From positions 1 through 20,097 of the forward strand of contig JBBRXG010000058.1 of NCBI GenBank assembly GCA_038248655.1: DNA of 20,097 nucleotides. The letters are read 5' to 3'. The translations under genes and the position numbers were made by a program. Under the pieces are notes generated by a model that had not been told where the DNA came from, did not search any database, and worked only from the letters and a program-made list of their open reading frames with translations. Positions within the stretch are counted from its first letter, which is position 1, and each line of letters begins with the position of its first letter. The stretch comes from DATBLE01 sp038248655 (GTDB lineage: Bacteria; Actinomycetota; Thermoleophilia; Gaiellales; Gaiellaceae). Shown one piece after another: positions 6,029 through 13,727 of this stretch.

Positions 6029-6689
6029 GTGAACGAACCTGAGCGTCCGCAGGACCTCGTTGCGCGCGGGTACGACGCCGGCGCCGACGCGTTCGCCGCC
6101 TGGCAGCGGCAGATCACAGGCTCGAGCAGGCTCGAGCGACTCGAAGACCTGCTCAGCCTGCTGCCCGAACGACCGGACGTGCTCGAGCTCGGCTCGGGTG
6201 CGGGCGTACGGTCTACGCGCATGCTGGCCGAGCGAGCGCGGCTCGTCGGCGTCGATATCTCCGCGGAGCAGGTCCGCCGCGCGCGCAAGCGCGTTCCGGA
6301 CGCCGATTTCATCCACGCCGACTTCACCGATCTGGATCTCGCGCCGGCGACGTTCGATGCGATCGTCTCCTTCTACGTCTTCAACCATGTGCCGCGCGAG
6401 GAGCTGGGGCCGCTGCTCGTCCGGATCGGCGTATCGCTTCGTCCGGGGGGATATCTGCTCGCCACCTTCGCCGCGTCGGACGTGGCGAAGGTGGCGCGGC
6501 GAGTGGGTCGGCGGTGTCGAGACGTTCTTCAGCGGCTACGAGCCCGAGGTGACTCTGCGGCTCGTCCGCGAAGCCGGGCTGGCGGTCGTCCGCGACGACC
6601 TGGAGACGATTCGCGAGCCCGATGGCGAGGCGACGTTCCTGTGGGTGCTGGCCCGACCAGAGCAGGGACAGGCTGAAGCCTGTCCCTGA
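6029..6689 (+). pseudogene. Class I SAM-dependent methyltransferase, frameshifted
   Basis: A methyltransferase split by one frameshift. The first part reads VNEPERPQDLVARGYDAGAD, then motif I VLELGSGAGVRSTRML, the acidic VGVDIS, DADFIHADFTDL and FDAIVSFYVFNHVP, ending near LLATFAASDVAK at about 6495. The family C-terminus continues one frame over as GEWVGGVETFFSGYEPEV and on to the stop at 6689. Removing one G near 6493-6495 (GAAGGTGGCG to GAAGTGGCG) would restore a continuous protein with KWRGEWVGG, as expected for the family, of about 219 residues. It may be a true mutation or an assembly error. The GTG at 6029 follows AGGGGA by 5 bases; an in-frame GTG at 6026 is the alternative, and earlier starts fall in the repeat. 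The substrate is unknown. Confidence 0.75.
6663..6688. repeat. Palindrome sister to the one at 5795, overlapping the methyltransferase 3' end
   Basis: Perfect 11-base arms CAGGGACAGGC (6663-6673) and GCCTGTCCCTG (6678-6688) enclose TGAA. Read on the minus strand it is the same design as 5795-5816: GGG-A-CAGGC, loop TTCA, and the complement, where the other copy has GGG-T-CAGGC. It encodes the last residues (QAEACP) of the broken methyltransferase and ends 19 bases before the next gene's start. It could act as a terminator. Confidence 0.6.
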
Positions 6690-6707
6690 GCAGTAGGATC
6701 GCCCGCC

Positions 6708-7589
6708 GTGGAGGTGAAGAAGGTCGGTGTCGTCGGGCTCGGGACGATGGGGGCCGGGATCGCGCAGGTCTGCGTCCAGGCCGGGTTCGAGACCGTCGGA
6801 CGGGAGGTCTCGGACCAGCTCTGCGAGCGCGCCCGGCAGACGGTCGGGCGCTACCTCGCCCGCGGCGTCGAGAAGGGGCGGCTGACGGAAGAGGAGCGCG
6901 CCGCTGCGCTCGGACGGCTGACGACGACGACCGAGCTCGAGGACCTGGGCGGCTGCGACCTCGTGATCGAGGCGATCGTCGAGGAGCTCGAGCCCAAGCG
7001 GGCGCTCTTCGCCGAGCTGTCGGCGCTCGCGTCGGGGGCGATCCTGGCGACGAACACCTCTGCCCTGTCGGTGACCGAGATCGCCGGCGGTTCGGCGCGT
7101 CCCGAGCGGGTGGTGGGGCTGCACTTCTTCAATCCGGCACCTGTGCTGCCGCTGGTCGAGGTCGTGCGCACCGAGTTGACCGACGAGCGGGTGTACGGGG
7201 CGGCGTACGCGTTCGCCTCCGCGCTCGGCAAGGAGCCGATCCGCTGCCACGACACGCCCGGCTTCGTCGTCAACCGGATCCTGATCCCGCTCCTGAACGA
7301 CTGCGTGCGCGTGCTCGACGAGTCGCGCGTCACCCCGGAGGACCTCGACCGGGCGATGCGCTTCGGCCTGAACTGGCCGATCGGCCCGTGCGCGCTGATC
7401 GACCTGATCGGCCTCGACGTGCACGTGCACGCCTCCGAGGCGCTGTGGCGGGGGCTGAGAGAGCCGCGGATGGCACCGCCGCCCCGCCTGGTGTCGATGA
7501 CGAAGGCCGGGTTGCTCGGCCGCAAGTCGGGCCGAGGGTTCTTCTCGTACGGCGAGGAGGATCCGTCGGGTGCGCCGCGTACCCTGTAA
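6708..7589 (+). CDS. 3-hydroxyacyl-CoA (3-hydroxybutyryl-CoA) dehydrogenase
   Basis: Oxidises (S)-3-hydroxyacyl-CoA to 3-ketoacyl-CoA with NAD(P), or the reverse. The 293-residue length fits the single-function short-chain-specific type. The Rossmann loop is VGVVGLGTMGAGIAQ (6-20). S118, H139, E151 and N189 have the same mutual spacing as the catalytic set of human HADH (Ser137, His158, Glu170, Asn208), with LHFFNPAPVLPLVEVV and DTPGFVVNRILIPLLN as context. The C-terminal domain ends in GLLGRKSGRGFFSY. The GTG at 6708 is preceded by TAGGAT (6694-6699), which could be a -10 box giving a nearly leaderless mRNA, or an AGGA ribosome site. It likely works with the upstream thiolase, from which it is separated by the broken methyltransferase and two palindromes. 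A small zinc-ribbon gene follows after 2 bases. Confidence 0.94.
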   Translation: MEVKKVGVVGLGTMGAGIAQVCVQAGFETVGREVSDQLCERARQTVGRYLARGVEKGRLTEEERAAALGRLTTTTELEDLGGCDLVIEAIVEELEPKRALFAELSALASGAILATNTSALSVTEIAGGSARPERVVGLHFFNPAPVLPLVEVVRTELTDERVYGAAYAFASALGKEPIRCHDTPGFVVNRILIPLLNDCVRVLDESRVTPEDLDRAMRFGLNWPIGPCALIDLIGLDVHVHASEALWRGLREPRMAPPPRLVSMTKAGLLGRKSGRGFFSYGEEDPSGAPRTL

Positions 7590-7591
7590 CC

Positions 7592-7795
7592 ATGATCACG
7601 TGCGCACGCTGTGCGCGAAGCCTGCTACTCGGCGAGGCGTTCGGGCACTGGCGCGTCGACGGCGCCGGAACCGAACAGGTCGTCTGCCGCCTCTGCGAGG
7701 ACGAGGTGGAGCGCCTCGGCTGGGTCCGCGTCGAGCGGGAGCCCGAGCGCCGCACGACCCTGGGGACGACCCGGCACGCCCGCCGAGTCGCCTAG
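7592..7795 (+). CDS. Small zinc-ribbon protein
   Basis: A 67-residue protein with two CXXC knuckles, MITCARCARSLLLGEAF and VVCRLCEDEVERLGW, followed by a basic tail. It probably binds one zinc ion; I do not recognise a named family. The ATG is two bases after the dehydrogenase stop. TACCCT at 7580-7585 ends six bases before the ATG, so it may also have its own leaderless promoter inside the dehydrogenase end. Its TAG stop shares CTAG (7792-7795) with the stop of the convergent sulfotransferase. Coding status is supported by the regular cysteine pairs and the tight packing, not by a family match. Confidence 0.68.
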   Translation: MITCARCARSLLLGEAFGHWRVDGAGTEQVVCRLCEDEVERLGWVRVEREPERRTTLGTTRHARRVA

Positions 7796-8808
7796 AGCAT
7801 CCAACCATAGTCGGCGAGATCGATCCCGGTCAGCTCGGCGGTCGCCCGGTTGCTCGCCACGTAGCGGTCGCCGATCGCCTCGTTCACGACCTCTCGTAGC
7901 CGCCGCTCGCTGCGGGCGGCGAGGGAAGACGCGCCGGGGACGTCCAGGCGGCTCGCCCGCAGGCGCTTGGCGAGCCGGAAGACCGGCTTCGCCCGCCCGA
8001 GGGGCGCCGGGTTCAGGTCGCTGCGCGGGCCGAGGCGGTTCAGGGGCCGGGAGGCGGCGATCGCGAGGGCGGTCGGGGCCTCGTTCGATCGCCTCCCGAA
8101 CGGCATCGCGTCGAGAACCGCCGCCGGCACCGGCCGCCCGGCGAACGCGGCGATCGCTTCGACGAACCCGCGTCCGTCTCGCACGAACCGCTCGTACGGG
8201 AGTACGAGCACCGCCTCGGATCCGAACAGAGATCGGTAGTACGCGATCAACCGGTCGTACGCGAAGTGACCGAACTCGAACCCGGGGACGCGCCAGCCCT
8301 GCTTTCGCGCCGGCCGGAGGAACTGCTCGACCGACATCGCGCCTCCCGCCTTCACGTACTGCTTGTACGTCGAGAGCACCATGCTCCGCTGCTCGCGGAT
8401 GACGATCAGGATGCTCGCCTCCGGGAACACCTGCCTCAGCCGGTCGGCGATCTCCTTGCTGTCGTAGCCGCCCGAGTACGGGTGCCCGGAGAGCCGGCCG
8501 AACGAGATGACCGGCAAGAGACCGGCGGCCCGAGCGTCGGCGAGCCGGGGCTCGAACGCGACCCGGACGCCGGCGGCGTCGAAGTCGAGCGGCCGGGTCC
8601 TGATCAGGCGGTGCACCGGGTGGTCGGCCAGCCGCTTGTCGAGCCAGCGGTACCCGGTCGCCGGATCGGCGAAGAGCTCCTCCTGGAGCCAGTTGGTCCC
8701 GGTCTTGTGGTAGCCGATGTGGACGAGGATCGGAGAGGCGGTGATGGCTTGGCTGGCCGGGCGAGTCGGAATCTCGATGTCGCCCGCACTGTTCGTGCCG
8801 ACGTTCAA
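7792..8808 (-). CDS. Sulfotransferase family protein (PAPS-dependent)
   Basis: Transfers sulfate from PAPS to a hydroxyl or amine acceptor, which is unknown. The 5'-phosphosulfate loop is HIGYHKTGTNWLQ (30-42). The 3'-phosphate site is ILIVIREQRSMVLSTYKQYV (133-152), with R138 and S146 the expected ligands. The length of 338 is usual for bacterial carbohydrate or lipid sulfotransferases. The start is the weak point. Only a TTG at 8808 is available upstream of the PAPS loop before an in-frame CTG at 8850, and no good ribosome site precedes it. Its first ~20 codons overlap, antisense, a remnant of another sulfotransferase at 8789-8989. The stop overlaps the zinc-ribbon gene stop in CTAG. No other sulfation genes are in the window. 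Confidence 0.85.
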   Translation of the reverse strand: MNVGTNSAGDIEIPTRPASQAITASPILVHIGYHKTGTNWLQEELFADPATGYRWLDKRLADHPVHRLIRTRPLDFDAAGVRVAFEPRLADARAAGLLPVISFGRLSGHPYSGGYDSKEIADRLRQVFPEASILIVIREQRSMVLSTYKQYVKAGGAMSVEQFLRPARKQGWRVPGFEFGHFAYDRLIAYYRSLFGSEAVLVLPYERFVRDGRGFVEAIAAFAGRPVPAAVLDAMPFGRRSNEAPTALAIAASRPLNRLGPRSDLNPAPLGRAKPVFRLAKRLRASRLDVPGASSLAARSERRLREVVNEAIGDRYVASNRATAELTGIDLADYGWML

Positions 8809-8989
8809 CGGCCGTGCGGTCGGCGCGAACTCGAGCGACCCGGTCGACAGGTACGGGGTGCTCGCCGACCGGACCGAGGCGTGGCGCGAGGTGCTCGACC
8901 TCGCGGCGATCGAGAGGATCGAGGAGCTCGCCGGTGAGCTCTACGACCGCGTCCGCGAGCGCGTGCGCGTCGAGACCGGCCGACCGTAG
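8789..8989 (+). pseudogene. Remnant C-terminus of a second sulfotransferase
   Basis: Plus-strand reading from about 8789 gives LFVPTFNGRAVGANSS, then RYGVLADRTEAWREVLD and a helical end IERIEELAGELYDRVRERV before the TAG at 8987-8989. This looks like the closing strand, loop and helix of a sulfotransferase. Nothing upstream in this frame resembles the PAPS-binding part, because that DNA is the start of the opposite-strand sulfotransferase. I read it as a truncated gene end left by a rearrangement. A short real protein from the ATG at 8717 is the alternative, but its first 24 residues lie antisense to a good gene. Confidence 0.5.
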
Positions 8990-9000
8990 CCGGCCGGGCG

Positions 9001-10218
9001 CTACGCCCCGGCGGATCGCTGCTCGACGTCGCTCATCGGCACGCCGAGCCGGGAGGCAAGGAGCGGCAGCGAGCTGCCCTGAACGACCACCGAGAAGAGG
9101 ACGACCACGAACACGATCCCGTAGATGCGATCGGCGTCCCGGACCTCTGCGATCACCGCGAAGGCGGCGAGCAGGATGGGGACAGCGCCTTTCAGGCCGC
9201 CCCAGAGCACGAACAGGCGCTCACCAGGCCGGAGGTGGGCGGGGAGGAGCAGCGGCCCCGCGGCGAGCGGTCGAGCGACGAAGGCGAGGATCAGGGCGAG
9301 CAGGAGCCCGTCGATCCAGACGCGCCGCCCGTCGAGCGACCCGAGCCCGACGGTCAGGCCGAGGGCGGCGAAGACGACGATCTCGGCGAGGCTGGCGAGC
9401 GACGTGTGGAAGCACTCGATCTCCGTCTTGTACGGAGCGGGCGCGGCGCCGAGGAGCAGGCCGGCGACGAAGACGGCGAGGAACCCCGAGCCGTGCGCGA
9501 CCGCCGCCGCTCCGTAGATCGCTCCCGCGGCCGCCAGTGTCCGCAGCGGGTAGAGCCCCTCGTTCGGCAGTGAGATCCGTCTCATCACCGGGAGCAGGAC
9601 GAGCGTACCGGCGACGCCGATCGCGAGGCCGACCGACATCTCGATGGCGAACTCTCTGACCACCGTCCAGAAGGTCGCCCCTTCGTGCGTCGCGAAGTCG
9701 AGCATCCCGATCATCAGCGCGATCCCGACCGGGTCGTTCGCGCCGGACTCGCCTTCCAGGATCGTGCCCGCGCGACCGCCGATCTCGCGCTTGCCGAGCA
9801 CGGAGAACATCACCGCCGGGTCGGTCGGAGCGAGCGCAGCGCCGAGGATCCCGGCCGTCGTCCAGCCGAAGTCGAACAGCCAGTGCGCGGCGAGCGTGAC
9901 GGCGCCGGCGGTCGCGAACGTGCCGAGCACGCCGAGAACCGTGATCGGCACCGCCGACTCCCGAAAGCGCGTCCAGCCGACGTGCATGCCGCCGTCGAAG
10001 AGGATCATGATCAGCGCGACGACGGCGATCCGCTCGACGTCGACCGTCGAGAGATGGGCAAGGCCGGGCCAGATGTCGGACGCGACCGCCGCGCCGACGA
10101 GAAAGAGCGCGGGCGCGGGAAGCGGGAAGATCTCGGTCAGCTTGTGCGCGCCGAGCGCGAGCAGGAACCCCCCCGCGACGAGCAGCGTGATCAGGCCGAA
10201 GTCGGTCAGCTCGCTCAT
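9001..10218 (-). CDS. CPA1 family cation/proton antiporter (NhaP-like)
   Basis: An inner-membrane Na+ or K+/H+ exchanger. The 405 residues are almost entirely hydrophobic with about 12-13 predicted membrane spans. Diagnostic motifs are LFDGGMHVGW (74-83), the unwound helix GAALAPTDPAVM with T132-D133, and EGESGANDP with the ion-binding N161-D162 pair. It stops soon after the last span, so it lacks the cytoplasmic TrkA_C domains of the longer NhaP2/CvrA type. The ATG at 10218 has GGAGAG about 11 bases upstream. It diverges from the enolase-like gene at 10275. The ion cannot be told from sequence; a role in pH or potassium balance is the family expectation. Confidence 0.93.
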   Translation of the reverse strand: MSELTDFGLITLLVAGGFLLALGAHKLTEIFPLPAPALFLVGAAVASDIWPGLAHLSTVDVERIAVVALIMILFDGGMHVGWTRFRESAVPITVLGVLGTFATAGAVTLAAHWLFDFGWTTAGILGAALAPTDPAVMFSVLGKREIGGRAGTILEGESGANDPVGIALMIGMLDFATHEGATFWTVVREFAIEMSVGLAIGVAGTLVLLPVMRRISLPNEGLYPLRTLAAAGAIYGAAAVAHGSGFLAVFVAGLLLGAAPAPYKTEIECFHTSLASLAEIVVFAALGLTVGLGSLDGRRVWIDGLLLALILAFVARPLAAGPLLLPAHLRPGERLFVLWGGLKGAVPILLAAFAVIAEVRDADRIYGIVFVVVLFSVVVQGSSLPLLASRLGVPMSDVEQRSAGA

Positions 10219-10274
10219 CGGCGGCTGTGCTCTCCGGGTGGGGGGACGCCCATCGCGCTGTACTCTCGCAGTCC

Positions 10275-11294
10275 GTGAGCACGTACGACCTCGTCTCGAC
10301 GTTGCCCGTACGGGTGGACGGCTACGAGCTCGAAGGGCTCGAGCAGCCGGTCGCCGCCGACTTCGTTCGGCGCTCGACCGTGATCCACATTCGCGGTGGC
10401 GGCGAGGAGGGGATCGGCGAGGACGTCACCTACGAGGCCGAGGACCAGGCCCGGTTCCAGGCTGCCGGGCCGGCGCTGGAGCTGGCGGGAGACCACACGC
10501 TCGACTCGCTCTCGGCCCGTTTCGAGGAGCTGGCCGACTACCGCCGCTGGGGGTTCGAGAGCGCTGCCTTCGACCTCGCGTTGCGGCAGGCGGGGATCTC
10601 GGCGCACGAGGCGCTCGGGCGGCCACCGGGCGAGCTCGTATTCGTCGTCTCGACCTCGCTTGCGGGGGAGGGAGCGGCCAGGTTGCGCCGGCTGCGGAGC
10701 GTCCACCCGGGCCTGCGCTTCAAGCTCGACCCGGAGAGCTCCTGGGACACCGGCCTCGTCGGGGAGCTGGCCGAGCTCGACTGCGTCGACGTCGTCGACT
10801 TCAAGGAGGCCTACACCTGGCGCGAGCCCGAGCGGGCGGCGGGTCCCGAGCTGTATCAGCTCGTGGTCGAATCGCTTCCGTCCGCCTTCATCGAGGATCC
10901 GGACGTCGCCGACCCCGAGAAGGCGGCCGTACTCGAGCCGCACCGAGCGCGGATCACCTGGGATGCGGTGATCCATTCGGTCGCCGACGTGGACGCGCTC
11001 CCCTTTCCGCCACGGACGCTGAACTCGAAGCCTTCCCGCTTCGGGAGTCTCCGCGGCCTGCTCGATTTCTACGACACCTGCGCCGAGCGTGGGATCTCGC
11101 TCTACGGCGGCGGGCAGTTCGAGCTCGGCCCGGGCCGAGGGCAGATCCAGTACCTCGCCTCCCTCTTCCATCCATCCGCCCCGAACGACGTCGCCCCCCG
11201 GGGCTACAACAGCCCGAGCCCGGTGGAGTCGTTGCCGGGCAGCCCGCTCGACGCGGCCCCGGATCGGATCGGCTTCCGGTGGTTGCAGGTCTAG
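10275..11294 (+). CDS. Enolase-superfamily-like protein
   Basis: A 339-residue protein with an N-terminal capping-like domain and a barrel whose candidate active-site residues fall in the order of the muconate-lactonizing/mandelate-racemase group. K150 lies in RFKLDPES, D175 in VVDFKEAY, E207 in AFIEDPD, D230 in ITWDAV and K252 in LNSKPSRFGSL. The last is close to the family NxKxSRxGG signature. The usual KxK is KxD here. The region ISLYGGGQFELGPGRGQIQYL resembles the end-barrel loop. The reaction is unknown; o-succinylbenzoate synthase or dipeptide epimerase would be guesses. The GTG at 10275 follows TACTCT (10261-10266), consistent with a leaderless mRNA. It is first in a run of same-strand envelope-type genes and 27 bases from the next. 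Confidence 0.7.
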   Translation: MSTYDLVSTLPVRVDGYELEGLEQPVAADFVRRSTVIHIRGGGEEGIGEDVTYEAEDQARFQAAGPALELAGDHTLDSLSARFEELADYRRWGFESAAFDLALRQAGISAHEALGRPPGELVFVVSTSLAGEGAARLRRLRSVHPGLRFKLDPESSWDTGLVGELAELDCVDVVDFKEAYTWREPERAAGPELYQLVVESLPSAFIEDPDVADPEKAAVLEPHRARITWDAVIHSVADVDALPFPPRTLNSKPSRFGSLRGLLDFYDTCAERGISLYGGGQFELGPGRGQIQYLASLFHPSAPNDVAPRGYNSPSPVESLPGSPLDAAPDRIGFRWLQV

Positions 11295-11321
11295 GTCCAC
11301 CGGCGTAGCGTTAGGGGTTCG

Positions 11322-12500
11322 GTGCCGAACTACGTTCATCCCCGCCTCGATCCGAACGAGCGGTTTCGAGAGCGGCGGCGGCAGGGGATCAGCAGGCGCA
11401 GGCGCCGGCGGCTCGCCGCGGTCTCGGTCCTGCTCGCGCTCGGGGGCGGTATCGGCCTCGGCGCCACCCAGATCTCCGGCCGCCACGAGGCGCCGGTCGC
11501 GTCGCAGCCGCCGATCCGCGTGGACAAGCCGAGCCCGGAGCGAACGTATCCGAGGGACGTGCGCGGCGTCCACGTGACCATGGCTCTCGCCGGGCTCGAA
11601 GGGAAGCTGGACGAGTACGTCGCGCTCAAGGGCTACGGCCTGAACACCCTCGAGGTGGACGTCAAGGACGAGAACGGGAAGGTGGGCTTCATCTCCGCCT
11701 CGACGCCGAAGCTCGCGCGGGAGACCGGCGCGGCGCAGCCGTTCTACGATGCGAAGACGGTGGTCGACAAGGTGCATGCGGCGGGCATGTACCTGGTCGG
11801 CCGGGTGGTCGTCTTCGAGGACCCGGTGCTCTCGGCGGCGCGTCCCGACCTGGCCGTACTGCGCCCCGACGGCTCGCGCTGGCTGAACAACGGCGGGCTC
11901 GGCTGGACGAACCCGTACGACCGGCGGGTATGGCGGTACGTGGTCGGGATCGGGATCGCCGCGGCGAAGGCCGGCTTCGACGAGATCCAGTTCGACTACG
12001 TGCGCTTCCCGAGCGACGGCGACCTCTCGCAGATCGTCTACCGGCACACGCGGCCGGAGCCGAAGGGGACGACGATCGCGAGCTTCCTCCGCTACGCGTC
12101 CGGGCAGCTGCACCCGCTCGGCGTACGCGTCTCGGCGGATGTCTTCGGTCTCGCCGCCACCCACGATCTCGGGATCGGGCAGGTGCCGAAGCGGATCGCC
12201 CCGTACCTCGACGCGATCTACCCGATGGTCTACCCCTCCCACTACGGCCCGGGCGAGTACGGGATCCCCGATCCCGACGCATATCCGGGACGGACCGTCG
12301 CCCACTCGCTGCTCGACTTCAGGCGGCAGGTGAAGGGCAAGGCGAAGATGATCCCGTGGCTTCAGGACTTCTCGCTCGGACGGCCGTACACGGTCGTCGA
12401 GGTCACCGATCAGATCGCCGCCGCCCGCCGTCAGCACGCCGGTGGGTTCATGCTCTGGAACGCCGAGGGTCTCTACAACAGGGAGGCGCTCACGGACTAA
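11322..12500 (+). CDS. Membrane-anchored DUF4015 putative glycoside hydrolase
   Basis: A 392-residue protein. A basic N-terminus (RRRRRRLAAVSVLLALGG) and one membrane segment at about 31-50 put the rest outside the cell. The domain from about 75 matches the DUF4015 putative glycosyl-hydrolase barrel: DVRGVHVTMALAG, LNTLEVDVKDENGKVGF, AGFDEIQFDYVRFPSDG (217-233, the family hallmark with D220, E221 and D225), LDAIYPMVYPSHYGPGEYG and GFMLWNAEGLYN. The substrate is unknown, with a wall or surface glycan most likely. The GTG at 11322 has TAGCGT (11306-11311) with TTGCAG exactly 17 bases further upstream, a reasonable promoter for a nearly leaderless message. It is followed by two more wall-type enzymes on the same strand. 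Confidence 0.88.
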   Translation: MPNYVHPRLDPNERFRERRRQGISRRRRRRLAAVSVLLALGGGIGLGATQISGRHEAPVASQPPIRVDKPSPERTYPRDVRGVHVTMALAGLEGKLDEYVALKGYGLNTLEVDVKDENGKVGFISASTPKLARETGAAQPFYDAKTVVDKVHAAGMYLVGRVVVFEDPVLSAARPDLAVLRPDGSRWLNNGGLGWTNPYDRRVWRYVVGIGIAAAKAGFDEIQFDYVRFPSDGDLSQIVYRHTRPEPKGTTIASFLRYASGQLHPLGVRVSADVFGLAATHDLGIGQVPKRIAPYLDAIYPMVYPSHYGPGEYGIPDPDAYPGRTVAHSLLDFRRQVKGKAKMIPWLQDFSLGRPYTVVEVTDQIAAARRQHAGGFMLWNAEGLYNREALTD

Positions 12501-12612
12501 GCCGTGGACGAACGACGCGAAGCTCGAGCTGATCGCGCTCGGGCGGCGCGGGGCCGACGAGGCACTGCGTGAGCACGGCTTCTCGTAGGCGCGGGTCGGG
12601 CAGGATTCCTCC

Positions 12613-13713
12613 GTGCTGCTGACGACGCCACCGCCGCCTGCGCCGCTCGCACTGGTCGCCCCGGTCGAGCGCGAGGCGTCCTTCGGGCGGATCGCCGGGC
12701 GCGTGCCGCGCGGCAGGTGGGCGATCGTCGTGCGGGTGGGGACGAAGACGCTCGCCGTCCGACGCGTGTCCGGCGGGAGCTTCGACTTCGAGGTCTCGCT
12801 GCCGCGCCGCGACTCGACGCTCGGCATCACCGCCTACTCGGCGGGCGCACCTGCGCGGCGCGCAGTCGTCCGTCACGTCTTCGGACTGCCGCGCTCGGCG
12901 CGTCCTCGCGCCGTCCGGGGCACGAGCGACGGGCGCCTCGCGGGCGCCGTCGAGCCCCTTGCCCGGTCGTTCCCGGGGACGAGCGGGGTCTTCGTCGAGG
13001 ATCTCGTCACCGGTCGCGGCGCGGCCTGGAACGCGAGGGCCCGCTTCCCGGCCGCCTCGACGCTGAAGGTTGCGATCGCGGTCGAAGCCCTCCGCGTATC
13101 CGCCCGCAAGCCCGCGGTCGGCTCGAACGTCGACTCGCTCCTCCAGCGGATGCTGATCGAGTCCGACAACGACGCCGCCAACCAGCTCGAGTCGCTCTTC
13201 GGCGGCGGCGACCGGGTCGACGACCTCCTCCGCGGCATCGGCCTCGGCGACACCTGGATGGGTGGCGGCTACCTGCGCGGGACGGCAATGAGCATCCCGA
13301 TCCCGGTGCGGGTCGAGAGCCGGCCGTCGTTCGGCTGCTGCAAGTACACGACCGCGTTCGACCTCGCCCGGCTGCTCACCGACGTCCACCTCGCCGCCGG
13401 CGGCCGCGGCCCGCTGATCGCTCAGTACGGGCGGGAGTTCACGGCCTCGGACGCCCGCTACCTGCTCTACCTGCTCGCGCACGTGCCCGACCGGGCGAAG
13501 CTCGGGCGCTTCCTCGGGGGTGGCCCGTACGCGCTCGCGCACAAGGCGGGCTGGATCTCGAGCGCCAGGCACGACGCCGGGCTCGTCTACTGGCCCGGCG
13601 GCGTCTTCGTCGCGGTCGTGATGACGTGGGGGAACGGGGTCGGTCTTCCGTCCGACGTCCTTGCCGGGCGGGTCGCGAAGGCGACCCTGAAACGCCTGCA
13701 GGAAACCGGCTAG
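12613..13713 (+). CDS. Serine beta-lactamase-like / DD-peptidase-related protein
   Basis: A 366-residue protein of the class A beta-lactamase/penicillin-recognising fold. The catalytic motifs are S149-x-x-K152 in PAASTLKVAIAV, the SDN loop S184-D185-N186 in IESDNDAAN, and H310-K311-A-G in ALAHKAGWISS, standing for KTG. Residues 1-100 form a separate beta-rich domain (RWAIVVRVGTKTLAVRRVSG) that ordinary beta-lactamases lack. No clear signal peptide is visible, although an in-frame TAG nine codons upstream means the GTG at 12613 is the longest start. Its N-terminus (LLTTPPPPAPLALVAP) is only mildly hydrophobic. CAGGAT ends six bases before the GTG. Lying between a glycan-hydrolase-like gene and an amidase gene, it more likely acts on peptidoglycan peptides than on antibiotics; this is inference. 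Confidence 0.85.
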   Translation: MLLTTPPPPAPLALVAPVEREASFGRIAGRVPRGRWAIVVRVGTKTLAVRRVSGGSFDFEVSLPRRDSTLGITAYSAGAPARRAVVRHVFGLPRSARPRAVRGTSDGRLAGAVEPLARSFPGTSGVFVEDLVTGRGAAWNARARFPAASTLKVAIAVEALRVSARKPAVGSNVDSLLQRMLIESDNDAANQLESLFGGGDRVDDLLRGIGLGDTWMGGGYLRGTAMSIPIPVRVESRPSFGCCKYTTAFDLARLLTDVHLAAGGRGPLIAQYGREFTASDARYLLYLLAHVPDRAKLGRFLGGGPYALAHKAGWISSARHDAGLVYWPGGVFVAVVMTWGNGVGLPSDVLAGRVAKATLKRLQETG

Positions 13714-13727
13714 CTACCCTGGGCCAC

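Noticed and set aside
8717..8788. N-terminal part of a plus-strand ORF continuing into the sulfotransferase remnant
   Set aside because: These bases encode the sulfotransferase start on the other strand, and the plus-strand residues look random.
10215..12830. A very long open frame of about 870 codons on the minus strand
   Set aside because: It runs antisense through three well-supported genes, is extremely rich in arginine and proline, and matches no domain. This is the usual mirror effect of high-GC codon use.
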